64,000 nt of DNA, taken from assembly GCF_026213295.1 (NCBI RefSeq), contig NC_079422.1, positions 24,892,686 through 24,956,685 of the forward strand, written 5' to 3'. Positions 29,866 through 43,631 of this stretch are shown here, one piece after another. Source of the DNA: Gadus chalcogrammus (Eukaryota > Chordata > Actinopteri > Gadiformes > Gadidae). How positions within the stretch are numbered: the stretch's first letter is position 1; every line of letters begins with the position of its first letter. The notes beneath the pieces were generated by a model. That model was not told where the DNA came from, ran no database searches, and saw only the letters and a program-made list of their open reading frames with translations. Position numbers and translations under genes: made by a program.

Positions 29866-31285
29866 CAATGTCTCAGCCAGTTGATTATTTTTTAATGTAA
29901 ACCGTTCATCCGATCGACGCCCCACTCAGTGTCGCAGAGGACCCAGGAAGGCGCCTTGTTGAGTTGGAGGCTGTTTGGATAAAACGGCACTGCACCGGTA
30001 TGGTTAAAAAGGGGCAGCATTTCTTGCTGCATTAAAAAATGAATAAATGAAGGAAAGTAAATGCATACTGTGACCCATCGACAGCTGTCTGGGTGGCAAT
30101 TATGACGTTTGTATTTTGGGCACATGTTGCGATGACTAACAAGTTGCTCACTCTTCTTTTGTCACTGAACTGTGTACCGCTGGAAATAGGAGTAATTGGC
30201 TGCTGCTGCATCATGGAGCAGAAATTGATCTGGGGCAAAATATCATCTTGGCACCGCTGTCAAATATTTGAGGCATTGCCTGCGTGTTGAAATTGTAAAA
30301 ATTGCTTGATTGGGAATTCCTGTCCTTCCTGCGCTCACTTTATTTCTGGACACGTTCCTCGTTCTTATTTTCTGATGTTGTCGTATCATGTTTTTGACTC
30401 TATAAAACTTTAAATAATACATGTCTGAGTTGTTTCTGTTTGTATACTTTGATTGGCCCATTGTATTTATAAATGTAATATCAATGTAATGTATTCCACC
30501 GAGATATTCCTTGTTCGGCTCAGCTCTCAACTTATCTGGGTATCTGTTGTCTTTTTTGTATTCATGATGATGAGAGAGAATTCATTGTATCACCTGAATA
30601 CACTTAAAAGACAACAGATGCGAAGCAATCTCATGAGGAACGTGTGTTCACGCCTGAGAAACCATTATTTACTACCAGAAACAGCGGTCTTCTCCAAGCA
30701 TATTGTCGGGTTCAGTCTCAATAAGCTCTAATCACGTCTTAGAGAGTAACTGAATTCCTACAACCATCACATTTGGAAATGTGTTTTCAAATCACAGCGA
30801 AGGAAATTACATGCAATTTAATGAATATATTGCAAGCTATTAAGCCCAAAGCACAAGCAGGGCTTCATCCTTGTTGCGCGACCTAATAAATAAATAAAAT
30901 CATTATTACAGATTAAAATGCGGAGTTTGATGGTGCGGTATTATTTTGTGCTTGCTTCGAATAGGATCCAATACTATTTGGCACGCAAAAAATGAAAACC
31001 ATTATAAAGTGTCAATCCCAACACAGCCACGAGCTCTGGCCTGTGAGAACCTGTACTCCTAATACCACCGAGTTTGTATTGGCATTTCAGCATTGACATT
31101 TCCGAAACCGCTCTAATGACTTTCCTTGTTTGTAAATGTTAACCAGTGTACGTGATAAATCCAGGTGTGACTCTCATCACTGTCGCCATCTCTCTTCTGG
31201 TGGCAGATTGGATTAAAGACAACCTGCCTTGAACCTGTTGGACAGACACTAAAATAAGATAATTCTGATTGATCGGTCATCTACA
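29866..31285. other. AT-rich unique sequence
   Basis: Several short frames, none with a domain. The 92-codon frame at 30453-30731 is unremarkable. Confidence 0.4.
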
Positions 31286-32060
31286 GGTCTCACCCTTACA
31301 CCATTAGCTGGGTCTCACTCCTTCATCAGTGGCTGGGTCTCACTCCTACATCAGTGACTGGGTCTCACTCCTACATCATTGATTGGGTCTCCCTGCTACA
31401 TCAGTGATTGGGTCTCCCTGCTACATCAGTGATTGGGTCTCACTCCTACATCATTGATTGGGTGTCACTCCTACATCAGTGACTGGGTCTCACTCCTACA
31501 TCATTGATTGGGTCTCCCTGCTACATCAGTGAGTGGGTCTCACTCCTACATCATTGATTGGGTCTCACTCCTACATCAGTGACTGGGTCTCACTCCTACA
31601 TCAGTGGCTGGGTCTCACTCCTACATCAGTGTTTGGGTCTCACTCCTCCATAATTGATTGGGTCTCACTCTTACATCATTGATTGGGTCTCACTCCTACA
31701 TCATTGATTGGGTCTCACCCCTACATCAGTGGCTGGGTCTCACTCCTACATCATCAGCTGGGTCTCACTCCTACATCAGTGACTGGGTCTCACTCCTCCA
31801 TAATTGATTGGGTCACAAGCCTACATCATTGATTTGGTCTCAAGCCTACATCATTGATTGGGTCTCACTCCTACATCATTGGCTGGGTCTCACCCCAACA
31901 TCACTGGCTGGGTCTCACTCCTACATCATTGGTTGGGTCTCACCCCTACAACAGTGTTTGGGTCTCACTCCTACATCATTGATTGGGTCTCACTCCTACA
32001 TCATTGATTGGGTCTCACTCCTACATCATTGCCTTGGTTTCACTCCTACATCAGTGGAGC
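31286..32060 (+). repeat. 25-bp minisatellite, ~31 copies
   Basis: Unit GATTGGGTCTCACTCCTACA plus TCATT, varying mainly at the GATT/GACT/GGCT and CATT/CAGT positions. As 25 is not a multiple of three, the frames cycle, giving a false 133-codon ORF at 31808-32209. Confidence 0.97.
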
Positions 32061-32400
32061 CATGGTACTGGACTGATAGGAGGAGGTGGAGGAGATGGCA
32101 GCAGTGGGTTGAGAAGGAGCTGGAGGTTGGAGGAAGAGCAGTGGAGGAGGGGGAGAAGCGGAGGAGGTGGGAGGAGGAAGAGGAGGAGGTGGGAGGAGGT
32201 ATAGGATAAGGAGGAGTGGGAGGGGGGAGGTGGGAGGACGAGCAGTAGTGGAGGCAGGAGGGGTGGGGGGTGGGAGGAGGAAGAGGAGGAGGTGGGAGGA
32301 GGTATAGGATAAGGAGGAGTGGGAGGGGGGAGGTGGGAGGACGAGCAGTAGTGGAGGCAGGAGGGGTGGGGGGTGGGGGGACGAGGAGTGGCGTGGTGGT
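32061..32400 (+). repeat. G-rich (GGAGGT)n tract with a 103-bp duplication
   Basis: ATAGGATAAGGAGGAGTGGG occurs at 32201 and 32304, and the unit continues through GACGAGCAGTAGTGGAGGC. G-runs such as GGGAGGGGGGAGGTGGG can form quadruplexes on the + strand. Confidence 0.92.
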
Positions 32401-33041
32401 AGAGGGCCTCATGTAAACCGCAGGATGTCGCACAGCATGATGCTACAGCCCGACTGTCCACAAGCCAATGGTTAATTCAGAAGCTCTGCTCCATCTCCCC
32501 GTGGCTTGGGGAGCGCTGCATGTTATATGAAGTGATGGACAACAGAATCTAAAAACAAAAATAACACATCACAGAGGGATGAGTCCACTACAAATCGACC
32601 CAATATCTGACTGAAAATTTTCAAATAGTATATTCATATACATCTCAATGTCAGCTGATGGACTCAGCATTTCAGGGATGGGGTCAGATCCCCCCCCCCC
32701 CTATTGGACATCAGCTTGGCTTCGTTATATATAAATTACTTGAAATTGCAATGGATTTCAGGGAACATTATTTTCCGATGTTTAATATGATAACCCTCAA
32801 TAACATTATTAATGGTACGATGACGCTTATTGCACACCTTTACATCCCTGAATATCTATATCTATAATAATCATTTGAATAATCATTTCTTTAAGGGTAG
32901 TGTTAGCACATTGTACACCTCTGCATCTATCCGTCATGACATTTAGCAGGTGTGGGGATATCGTTCAAGGTTGGGCTGTGTTTAATGATTCTGATGCAGA
33001 AGGCGGAAAGCCATTCTTCTTTATTGTGTTGCATAAGCACA
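32401..33041. other. Unique sequence
   Basis: C-run at 32691-32701. No gene recognised. Confidence 0.4.
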
Positions 33042-33151
<110 letters not shown>

Positions 33152-33284
33152 CTTGATGGCTGACAGGGGAAACTTTGCCGTGTTTGTTAGAGCTGACATT
33201 GAGTTGTATCAGTTAATATCTCAACATACGTCCCCAGAGCCAACACCTCCTCCCTTGCCTGCCCTTCTGTCTACAGTAAACAGA

Positions 33285-33440
33285 GACAGAGAGACAGACA
33301 TAAGTGAGAGAGAGGTAGGGGATGGAGAGAGACAAGAAAGAGAGAGAGAGAAAGAGACATGCGACAGAGAGAGGGGGAGGGAGACATGGAAGGGAAAGGG
33401 AGACACAGCTATAGAAAGAGAGAGCGAGAGAGACAAGTGA

Positions 33441-33493
<53 letters not shown>

Positions 33494-33680
33494 CGAGAAA
33501 GAGAATTCAGAGAGACAAAGAAGAGAGACAGACAACAAGAGAACGTGAGAGAGGGAGGGGGGAGAGAGACAAATGAAAGAGACAGACCAGAGGGAGAGAG
33601 GGACAGAAAGAGACAAGTGGAAGAGACCGATGAGAGAGAGAGAAACAGAGAGAGAGCGAGAGCGAGAGCGAGACAGAGAC

Positions 33681-33775
<95 letters not shown>

Positions 33776-33776
33776 C

Positions 33777-33824
<48 letters not shown>

Positions 33825-33842
33825 TCAGATAGAGAGAGAGAC
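33285..33842. repeat. (GA)n / (GACA)-rich purine tract
   Basis: About 560 bp of nearly pure purine with ACAG interruptions. The 157-codon Arg/Glu frame is an artefact. Confidence 0.97.
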
Positions 33843-34376
33843 CCCTCCCAGAGCAGGTTTCTGATGATGCCCTGGTTGTAGTGATGGATGTGCCGAACCC
33901 CCCCGGTGGATATGCGAACGTTGGGATGAGCAGCTAATGGTGCGTGTCACCCGGCCCGTTTATCTTCAAGCATTGATCACCACCTAATCACAACCGACCC
34001 CCTGCAGGGCTCACAGTGTGCAGCTCCCAAACACCCTCCGAGGCGTCAGAGGTGAGCGATACGCCGCCGCAACGCACTCGACAACAAAGAGGGGAATTAG
34101 TCTCGAATATTTAGGGTGCCGGCACTTATTGCCAACAAGGTCATAGATCTGATGTCTGAGAGGTTTTCCTTATTTGTTGTTGAGTGTCGTAGAAAGGAAC
34201 AGATGCGCTCCCATTGTGACAGATTTCGAGAAGCGTGCCCCAAAAAAAAGAAAACATCCTGGTGAATACATGCATCAACAGCGACAACCCAACGTCCAAA
34301 CTAATAGCTCTCAAGTGTTCCCAGTGATATAACTGGAGCAGAATGCATGCGCCAGTCATTTGCAAAAAATAAATGC
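33843..34376. other. Unique sequence
   Basis: No gene recognised. Confidence 0.35.
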
Positions 34377-35403
<1,027 letters not shown>

Positions 35404-35407
35404 TTAA

Positions 35408-36007
35408 AGGTTGGGTATGGAATTCGCTTTTTTGGCCATTTTTGCAAAATTACTTGAAATCGTTATCATAACCCACTTACAGCCACTGAGTTAGAAGTAC
35501 TGACATGAAAATTAAACAAGTCAATCATCTGTGGAACGGGCAGGGCTCGAAAAACTCCAGCCAATGATTTCCAGAGCCACCGAGTTGCATTGGACAGTAA
35601 GTACGTCAATCAAACGGTCGTACTGCACTCCCCCTCCCCCGCGCCCCGCGCGCGACCCCTTCGTGCAGTACTCGTGACCCAGAGCAAGCTCCTGTTTGTT
35701 GTTATCCTGCGGTAGCTACTGGAACTAGTTAATCCACATTTGGACCTAGCAGTAGAAGACCATTTCCATGGCAGACAAGACGCCACCATCCCCACCACCA
35801 CCACCACCAGCAAAGAGAAGGAAAACCCTACGCTAGCCTGGCTCGCTCTCGCGCATCTGTGTTCGCGCTCGTGCATGCTGTGTTCGCGCGCGTCCAGGTA
35901 CTTGGAACGGGTGGAGTCAGAGTCAGCGTTGAAGGAGAGGGGGTAGGACCATTTGAGTTGTGTATTTTCAAAATCTGCTGGCGTTTCGCAAATCCCATAC
36001 CCAACCT
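35408..36007. mobile_element. 600-bp TTAA-flanked MITE with 13-bp perfect TIRs
   Basis: TTAA at 35404-35407 and 36008-36011. The ends are AGGTTGGGTATGG and its exact inverse. It is T2/Kolobok- or piggyBac-like by target site, but a different family from the copies at 11472, 15318 and 17218. Inside, an ATG at 35769 opens a 22-codon frame (MADKTPPSPPPPPPAKRRK...) that soon stops, perhaps a captured coding start. Confidence 0.85.
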
Positions 36008-36284
36008 TTAAGTTTACACACACAACAGTTATTTGTTCAAAATAGCCTATTATACAACCCTATTCTGCTTTCTTCTAACTTGATTTAGGTTGGATTAGAT
36101 CAAATGTACTTTATTAATCCCAGACAGGAGATTGGCTGATAGGCTACAGTGGACAGAACAGGACAGTAGACTTTAAAATGGATAACTGGCCAGCACCCCT
36201 CACTGATTTAAAATGTTTTGCTTATCTGTATGTATCTGTGTATGCATGTCAATTATGGCACCCATTGCAATCCTGATCATCCCT

Positions 36285-36440
36285 GGAAGGAGGGATCCCC
36301 CACTCTGATGGAGGGATCCCCCACTCTGAAGGAGGGATCCCCCACTCTGATGGAGGGATCCCCCACTCTGAAGGAGAGATCCCCCACTCTGAAGGAGGGA
36401 GCCCCCACTCTGATGGAGGGATCCACTCTGAAGGAGTGGA
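36285..36440 (+). repeat. 21-bp minisatellite (GATGGAGGGATCCCCCACTC), ~7 copies
   Basis: Units alternate GATGGA/GAAGGA. A 21-bp unit keeps frame, giving a false heptapeptide repeat on both strands. It contains the palindrome GGGATCCC. Confidence 0.95.
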
Positions 36441-36460
36441 AACTCCCAATTACGGGAGTT

Positions 36461-36574
36461 TTCTTCTTGCCCTCTGGGGGCTAGGGTAAGGGGGGCGTCA
36501 TAAACACATGGCCTGTAAAGCCCTTTGAGACTGTACCGGTAATTAAGCTCTACACAAATAAAATGAAATTGAAT
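36461..36574 (+). mobile_element. Retroposon 3' tail, second copy
   Basis: Same block order as at 4498-4622, ending in an AAAATGAAATTGAAT tail. A 7-bp stem AACTCCC/GGGAGTT lies just before it (36440-36459). Confidence 0.6.
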
Positions 36575-37489
36575 AGAGCTGAACATTAAAATAACGACAA
36601 AAAAGAAACATCTAAATATCTATATACACAGCATAAGAACATAACGGTTGAGGTTGACATGATTGAACCATATTGCAAACATGATTGAAACCACAGGCCT
36701 CCAGTATTGATCCCTGATCCATGGAGTCAGCAGTATCCCTCACAACCAAACAGTCCACACACAACACCGTGTCTAAGAGGTGGCGGTCTCCCCGTTCCTG
36801 CGCCAACTCACGGCAATGTGCTGTCTCCGAGGGGCTAGCGTCAGCGACGAGCACACGGCTTCAAGATGTTCCTTGTTGTTCGACAAACATCTGTCACTTT
36901 CCCCGCACGGCAGCCTAATTAAGACGACTTGTCACATCACGCGGCTCCCCGTCGGCTAGGAGGCTAAGGGTTACAGTACACTCGGGGTAAACAGCTTCAT
37001 TAACGCCCGCGGCAGATTGAAGAGGAGGCGCCTGAGTCCGGCCGCCGTGTCCGTGGGAGACGGCGGAAGCTGATTTGCATTTCCCAACCGGCAATTAAAA
37101 GATACTTGGGCTTCATAACTTGAGCCATGTTGCCAGAGGGATTAAAGGGGGATTATGGCTAGTCATTATGTAGATGTTTATACTTATTATTTTTCTTTTG
37201 AGGCGGCCGGACGCTGCGTGTAGCGTTGCTCCTTGACATGACCTGCGTAGCGAGAAGTGGAGGATTTGCGTAATGAGGTTTGTATTTGGATTTTGAAAAA
37301 AAGGCAACCCTGTTATGGGCCGGAGACTGATTTGAATGCACTTATCTGCCCCACCACAGGCCTACCTTAATCGATAACCGCTCCTTCTCAACACAGCACA
37401 GCTGCTGTTCAAGGGTTTAGCGGGTAATGGAACTGCTAACTCTTGACAGCAACCTCTTGTGCTGCTGTGTTGTGCAGAGTGCCCGGGAG
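36575..37489. other. Unique sequence, possible conserved non-coding element
   Basis: 36890-37200 is unique, with CCTAATTAAGACG, the octamer ATTTGCAT (37073-37080) and GGCAATTAAAAG. No open frame fits an exon. Confidence 0.35.
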
Positions 37490-38298
37490 TCACCTGCCGC
37501 TTTCACACCAAAAAGAACCGAGAGCCAGTTCCGGGCTGGTGCTAGAGCCTGTTCCAAACTGGTTCCAGTCTTACCCCAGTTAAGAACCGGTTGGTTTCAC
37601 ACCGGCCAGAGCCAGCCATAGAGCCGGCGTGAGCAACGTCATGACGTCACTACAAACGTCTCCGCTAGTGAGCTTGGACAGAAGCATACGGCCGACATCT
37701 TTCTTTATTCTGGGTGGAAATAGTAACATAGTTACGCCATTAAATGCGTTTATGGAAACATTTTTAGCGAGAAATGTGCATTTTACTTTCATAATGTTCG
37801 CTCGGTAAATGTGAAGGATGTTTGGTTTGATAGTTATGACGAAGAGGGAACGCTCCGTTCACTTGAACCACCACACAATGATCAAGCGTCAGGTTAGGCG
37901 CGCAGAAGAACCCTTGCGCCAGTTTCAAACACAACAACAACAATTTCGTCTTCGATTCAATCCGTGTATGGTTCGTTCTTTGAATATTCCGATTTAAAAC
38001 AAAATCAGAAAAAACAAAAAAGAACCATACACGGATTCACGTCCATTGTTTACTTCGGTGTTTTAAAAAATGCCGGTCTTCGTTGGTCTTCCTGTTTATG
38101 AAGGTACGGATAACTCCGCCCCCTGCCCCCGGCGTAAAAGCGGTTCTAGTTCTAGCCCAGCTCTAAAGTGGGGCCAGAGTTGAACCGGTTTTTAGGGGCC
38201 GGAGCCGGTTCTTTGGCGGTGTGAAACCAAAGCCCTGGCCCTAGCTCCGAACTGGCCCGGAACCGGCCCCGATTTTGCGGCGGTGTGAAAGGGGCACC
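37490..38298. mobile_element. ~810-bp foldback DNA element
   Basis: Ends CTTTCACACC (37499) and GGTGTGAAAG (38282) lie within long imperfect inverted arms rich in GAACCGG/CCGGTTC. A second, perfect 16-bp inverted pair, AATCCGTGTATGGTTC (37959-37974 and 38022-38037), sits at the centre. The ends resemble hAT-type GGTGCCCCTTTCACACC, but no clean 8-bp duplication is visible. Confidence 0.7.
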
Positions 38299-38511
38299 AG
38301 TGGGGTATTCCACAAAGCCGGGTTTATCACATAACCTGGTAAGTTAACCCAGGGTTTGCGGTAACCCTAGGTTTTCCGTTCCAAAATGAACACGGTATGT
38401 TAGTTACTATAGCAACATATGCTCTGAATCAAACCTGGTCAGAGCAGGTTTTGCGCAGGTTAAGTTTGGAACATTTAAACCAGCGTTCACCGCAGATTTC
38501 ATGTGTTCACA

Positions 38512-38913
38512 ATGGCATGCCCTTTTGATGAGAGGCCTGTTGATATCGGAGCGCAAATTATTCGTGTAATCCACCGGGAGCGATTAAAAAGACCACGGCT
38601 CGACATCTTGCCATATCCGGATGACTTTTTGCTGGAGAGATATAGATTCTCACGCAAATCATTAATATATTTAAATAGCCTTCTCCTGCCTTACATACTC
38701 AACACTACCAATCGAGGACCTGGCCTCAGTTCACTCCAGACTATTTGCGTAACCCTCCGTTTTTTGCAAAGGGTAGTTTTACTCCAACGGAGTAGGCTGC
38801 ATATTTTTAAAGAAGAAAAGGGTTATGTGGTAGGAACGTTAAGAATGCTTGACTGGGATATTAGTAAATTCATGGCTCAAATATTAAGGATCATGCTTTT
38901 GACACATAACTAA
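38512..38913 (+). pseudogene. Harbinger transposase N-terminal fragment
   Basis: Contains DDFLLERYRFSRKSLIYLNS and TICVTLRF, the helical N-terminal part of HARBI1-like nucleases. After VTLRF a one-base shift near 38765 would restore FFAKGSF, so the frame is broken there. The remainder (RLHIFKEEKG onward) is not transposase-like. No DDE residues remain. Confidence 0.75.
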
Positions 38914-39090
38914 CGCATTTACGCCGTCAGCAATCCGCTGCCAGGCTTTGGTTCTCTGGGTTACAGAGGCTTTAGCGTTCCCTTTTCTTGTGATAATGTC
39001 CTTCTCCTCGTCATAGCTCTCCAGGAGAACCTGGAGTTCCATTTCATTGAAATAAGCGTCCGGTTTTGCCATTTCGATCGGGGTTTTCAT
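38900..39090 (-). pseudogene. Harbinger Myb/SANT-like protein, N-terminal fragment
   Basis: FNEMELQVLLESYDEEKDII and KAWQRIADGVNA match the trihelix/Myb domain of the second Harbinger protein (NAIF1-like). The reading changes at the deletion point after VNAL. It lies tail to tail with the transposase fragment. Confidence 0.75.
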
Positions 39091-39283
39091 GATCCATACA
39101 TCGCGTCTTTATAGGTTTGGCGTGGACGCGCACAACCCTGTGTTAACCAACCCCGAGTTGATTGAACGAATGCAAAACCCGTGCGGTGGAGCCGACAGCT
39201 CTGGTTTAGTTGGCACAGGGTCAATCAACCTAGAGTTCAGCGTTAACTCTGTGTTTGTTAAACCTCTGTTCGTGGAATAGGCC

Positions 39284-39924
39284 TACCCCACAGAAGAGCA
39301 GGGTGTTTACCCAGGCTGCAAGACGGCTGGCCGCCCACCCTGCACCCCCCCCCCCAGCCCCGCGCCGGTAATGAGCTGACAGGTGCGATGTTTACGCTCC
39401 GATTGTCACTCAGGTCCGCGGTGGCCTGGATCCATGTTTAGCATTCCTGGGGCTTTAACAATACCAGCCACACCACGGTATGACGGTCATGGATCTGAGC
39501 CTGATTTGGAGAGACTTAAGACGGCTGCATCATCGCGGGGGTGGGGCGGCTGCGCCTCGCCACGGGAACACTGGAGGATAATTGGCGCGTCTCATTGATC
39601 AGCGCGGGTTCAGAGAGGAAGGCTTCCTCGACGCGTGTGGTGGAGCTGCAGTGTCACATCGGCAATAACTTCGGAAACAATATTGCAGAAGTAGTACATA
39701 TTACGTTTGCTTTAACTTTCTGCTGATTCTTAAATACATTGCGCTTTCGACAATGCATTTCTTAACTTTGCTATCTTCTTTTATTATTTCATTTTAGTAT
39801 ATGCATTTTTTTACTTTGCCTTTGTTTTCTTTTACTTCTATTTTATTGCATTTTAAGCACTTTGAAAATAAAGTTGCCTTGCCTTTTCTTGCCTTGCTTA
39901 AATACACATCGACAATGCATTTAT
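39284..39924. other. Unique sequence, with a possible retroposon end
   Basis: 39850-39895 reads CACTTTGAAAATAAAGTTGCC, then CTTGCC-type repeats, like a LINE 3' tail, but no coding part is recognisable. Confidence 0.35.
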
Positions 39925-40273
39925 AAGGGATGGGACAGAATATCGACATGCCGATGGATCGTTGTCCTTCTTCGTGGGGTACGAGAATAGAGATACTGGC
40001 GGCAAATATCTATATATTTTAATTTATTAATTTTATTAATTTTTTATTTTTTTAAAAATAGTAACTGAAAAACTCCATGACCATGAATAAAGACAGAAAT
40101 CAAGCACTTTACCTTTTCACAGTTTTTTATTCATAGTTAGACATTATAGTGTATTGTTGTATGTATTGTTACAGGATTGTCTAACGATATAATAATTATT
40201 TGCGATATTATCGGTATCTTGGCAGGACTGATGTATCACATATCGTATCGTAAGGTACCGATTCCCACCCCTA
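39925..40273. mobile_element. Candidate hAT-like MITE, ~350 bp
   Basis: Left AGGGATGGGACAGAATATCG and right inverse TAGGGGTGGGAATCGGTACC form imperfect TIRs of the TAGGG(A/G)TGGGA type. Internal TATCG-rich sequence recurs near both ends. The target duplication is not clear. Confidence 0.45.
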
Positions 40274-40815
40274 GTATTTAGATTGTCTCCGTATTTATTT
40301 ATCGTAGTTTTATATCATTTTAATTAATTACTGTGCTGAATAATTCCTCATCGATTCCATTACTGCCTCTCTGGCTGCAACCCATCGGCTGTGGACTCCG
40401 ACACTGACCTTACAGTAAGAGCTCCGGCCCTCACCACTCCAACCTCTCAAGACCCGGGGTTCAGGTGCTGTGTCCAGGTGCTGGGGAAGTGTCCCGGACC
40501 CCAGGGGCGGGCCGAGGCCCCGTCAGAACGCACTTTACCGGGGGGCCCCCTCGCTTGCCCGCCCCCTCTCCTCTTGTGTGCCTCGGAGTGGCTCTCTGCT
40601 GCTCCATGGCCTGGTGAGTGGGCTAATGTTCCTCATTAGAAAGGTGACCTTTTGGGAAATTGCTGCTGTGCTCCCCTCGCAACCCTCTGATTACCTCGGC
40701 TACTGTGGCTAAAATCAAATAGGCCAGTCCGTCTCAGACGTCCAGGAAATACACAGGGCGACCCCGGAGATGGAATGTGCCTGAGTGGGTTGGTTGAGGT
40801 GTATGTGTGTGTTCA
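40274..40815. other. Unique sequence
   Basis: GC-rich at 40480-40600. No gene recognised. Confidence 0.35.
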
Positions 40816-40948
<133 letters not shown>

Positions 40949-43631
40949 GGATGCCTATGTGTTGTCTGTAATAGCTGTTTGTGTGTGTTTCTGATGGCTA
41001 TTTATGTGTGTGTCTTTGTGTGTTAAGCAATTGCATGGTGAGCATTGACAGTAAGAATTGTCTTCCTATGGAAGACTTAAAAGCTGTCCCATGGTAAAAC
41101 GCATCCCAGGATGAAGGCTATTAACGTGTTAGGGCTGGAAAACGGTTACTAAGCTGTTGAAAACACCATTACAGTCACTTGCCCCCCCGAGACAAAGGAA
41201 ATGTGTGCCATGGATTTTTCCCTGCATGCCATCCCAGCCTGGGATTTCTGCAAATGCCATTCAACAATAACAATAACAACTCAATTGGTGAACAGATACA
41301 GAGAATGAATTAAATGTCAACTATTGGGTTCATCGAACCTTCTTTAAATCTGCAAATCAATCCTAATGCAGACACCGCTGTTTGTTTTCATTAAATGCAT
41401 CGTAAAGAACCACTGCTTTGTACCTATGAGATGCGTATCGTTTCATTACAGCTCGTTCATTACGCACTTGCTGTTCAGAACGCTGGCGCTAGGAAACATT
41501 GATAAAAGCACGAGGAGACATCTGCAGTCTCTACATCGCTTTCCATATTTACTCATTCCCTATTTACTACTTAGTCATTTAGCAGGCACTCTGACCGATG
41601 CTTCTCAGGGTGGATACGGCGAAGGCAGCTTGCTCAAGGGTTCCTGTCAGCTTGGCTGCGACCATTAGGGATCTTTTGGCTGGAAGACTGATGTAATTAT
41701 ACATCTTTAAAAACCCTGTCAAGTTATAATCCTTCAGGTTCCACCGCACTCATCTGCACCCTCATCCAAGCGTGAACTTTTATGACTCCCTCCATTCCGT
41801 ATTAAGTGTGTTGTCATTTTTTCCCCCTCCCCCCAAGTGGTTATACGCGGGCAAGAGTTATTTTTGTGTTGTACCGCTCGCAGGCAGGAGACGAGATGGC
41901 TCCGGCTTTAGCACCACTTCAATAGTTTAGAGACGGGTCTAGCATTGTCGTCTAGAGATTTTAATGAGCACACTGACCTATGTGTTGCTCGGTCTGGCTC
42001 CTCGTTACTCGGCAGCTGTTTCGCTTTCCCCACGAGCTCACTGGCTCCTGCCTCCGCGCTCTGCAGCCATAGATATAAATATAGCTAAATAAAACCTGTG
42101 TGCTGTGGAGATCTGTGCTTTCAAGTGCCCTGCTGGCATGACGGTCGTCATCCTCATCATTTTCAAATAACTCCCCTCAGAGTGAGACGGAAAAATGCTA
42201 ATTTCCACGAATAGATCTCGTTAATGGAGCGTCATGTTATTTTTGGTGCTAGCTGATTGCTTATTAGGTTGTGGTTGTGGTCGTGTGAGTGTTGGATGTT
42301 AGGTTTGAGGGGTGTTCTCAGGCATTCCACCCCACGCTGGCTCTCTGTTAAAAAGTTGATGATGTCTTCTGATGCCTCTGGATACACGGTGACGCTCACA
42401 TCCATCCTGACACCCAGTTGAATTGCATCTTGGGAAAGAAAGAAAGAAAAAAAAGCCAAGCCGAACTCTTGTCCGGTGGTGCCTCATTCCTCTTTAATGT
42501 GTTCCATTCCAAGAAGTATTCCTTGGGTGAAGGTCTCCGAGATGACCTTCCTTCAAGTGATGAATTCTTTCACAGCAACACCTCTTGCAAGGGCTGCAGT
42601 GGCCTGAGAAGCCTTGTTGAAAAGCCATGTTCACTCAGATGTATGCAGCCCCATAATCCATTTGACGTGCTCGAAATTGATGTTTTTCCCCCGTGCTTGC
42701 CACTGAAAGAATCATAGAAATGTGATGCGCTATGATAGGTTTAATGGCACCCTGAAGTCAAAAGTCGTTTTCTGTTTAAATGGCTGTTCATAATAAAGAA
42801 TGAGAAAGGTTAAAAATCTAGCAGATAAAAATGATTGGACTCTTAAATAATTTAATGAAAAGAGCGAGTGCAAGTGAACAGTTAAAGTTAAAACCACCAG
42901 CGCAACATTTAACGGAAACACAGATACAATAAAAAGACAACATAAGACGATTAAAAATTCAAAGTCATTAAAAGCCGTCATAAATTTGACGCATGTCATA
43001 TAACATTTGATTGAACAGTATGTTGTGACTCGGCAGGAAGACAAACAGAGCCGTCTCAATCTGCTGAGATGTATCCAAGAGAAGCACCTAGACACCCACC
43101 AGGTCAGATGAGGAGGCGGATACCTTTTCTGATTCCTAAATATTCAAAACCCAGGAAGGATTCTCAGAGATTGACGTTTGGCCAGGCATGCTGCAGGTGT
43201 ACATGTAAAGTTGCGTGACTCATGTAGAAAATACGTTTGGTTACCATAGTTGACATGGCTTCGAGCAGACTCGCGCTTCATCCCAGTTTTGTGTATTTCT
43301 AGTTGTTATGGAGGAGAAATCCGCCTACAGTCAGAGAACAGCATTTCATTAGCATGTTGTTCTTGTCATTAAAGGGCTAATTTTATTCCACAAGCATCCC
43401 AGTGCGTGTGCAGTTTGACCCAGCTACGGCGTTGGGCTGTTCCATGCCCAACAGTAAGGCCCTCAGTAATCACTCGGTAACCCGTTTCCAGGAAGAGATG
43501 TGTTCCAGAAACCAGGAGGAGGACTCGGAGGACTCTGTCCTGCCAACCAACCCGCGGTATTCCCATTCTGACCGGATAACTGCTAGGATACCTGGGAAAT
43601 ATTCACAGGGCAGACGTAACGTTCAAACAAC
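40949..43631. other. Unique sequence, no gene recognised
   Basis: The frames at 41366-41668 and 42418-42717 (99 codons, Cys/Ser-rich) have no domain I recognise. 41560-41600 (CATTTAGCAGGCACTCTGACC) resembles a decayed SINE tail. Confidence 0.4.

Larger units (their letters stand above)
38303..39283. mobile_element. Internally deleted two-gene PIF/Harbinger transposon
   Basis: Ends TATTCCACAAAGCCGGGTTTA and (inverse of the right end) TATTCCACGAACAGAGGTTTA. It has the typical Harbinger content, transposase on + and Myb/SANT-like protein on -, both cut off in the middle by a deletion near 38910. It directly follows the foldback element. Confidence 0.8.

Noticed and set aside
31286..32060. Regular short repeats suggesting a CRISPR array
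   Set aside because: The 25-bp units are contiguous with no spacers, and the genome is eukaryotic.
36218..36484. Heptapeptide-repeat protein
   Set aside because: The 21-bp minisatellite keeps frame on both strands, so the peptide repeat is a by-product.
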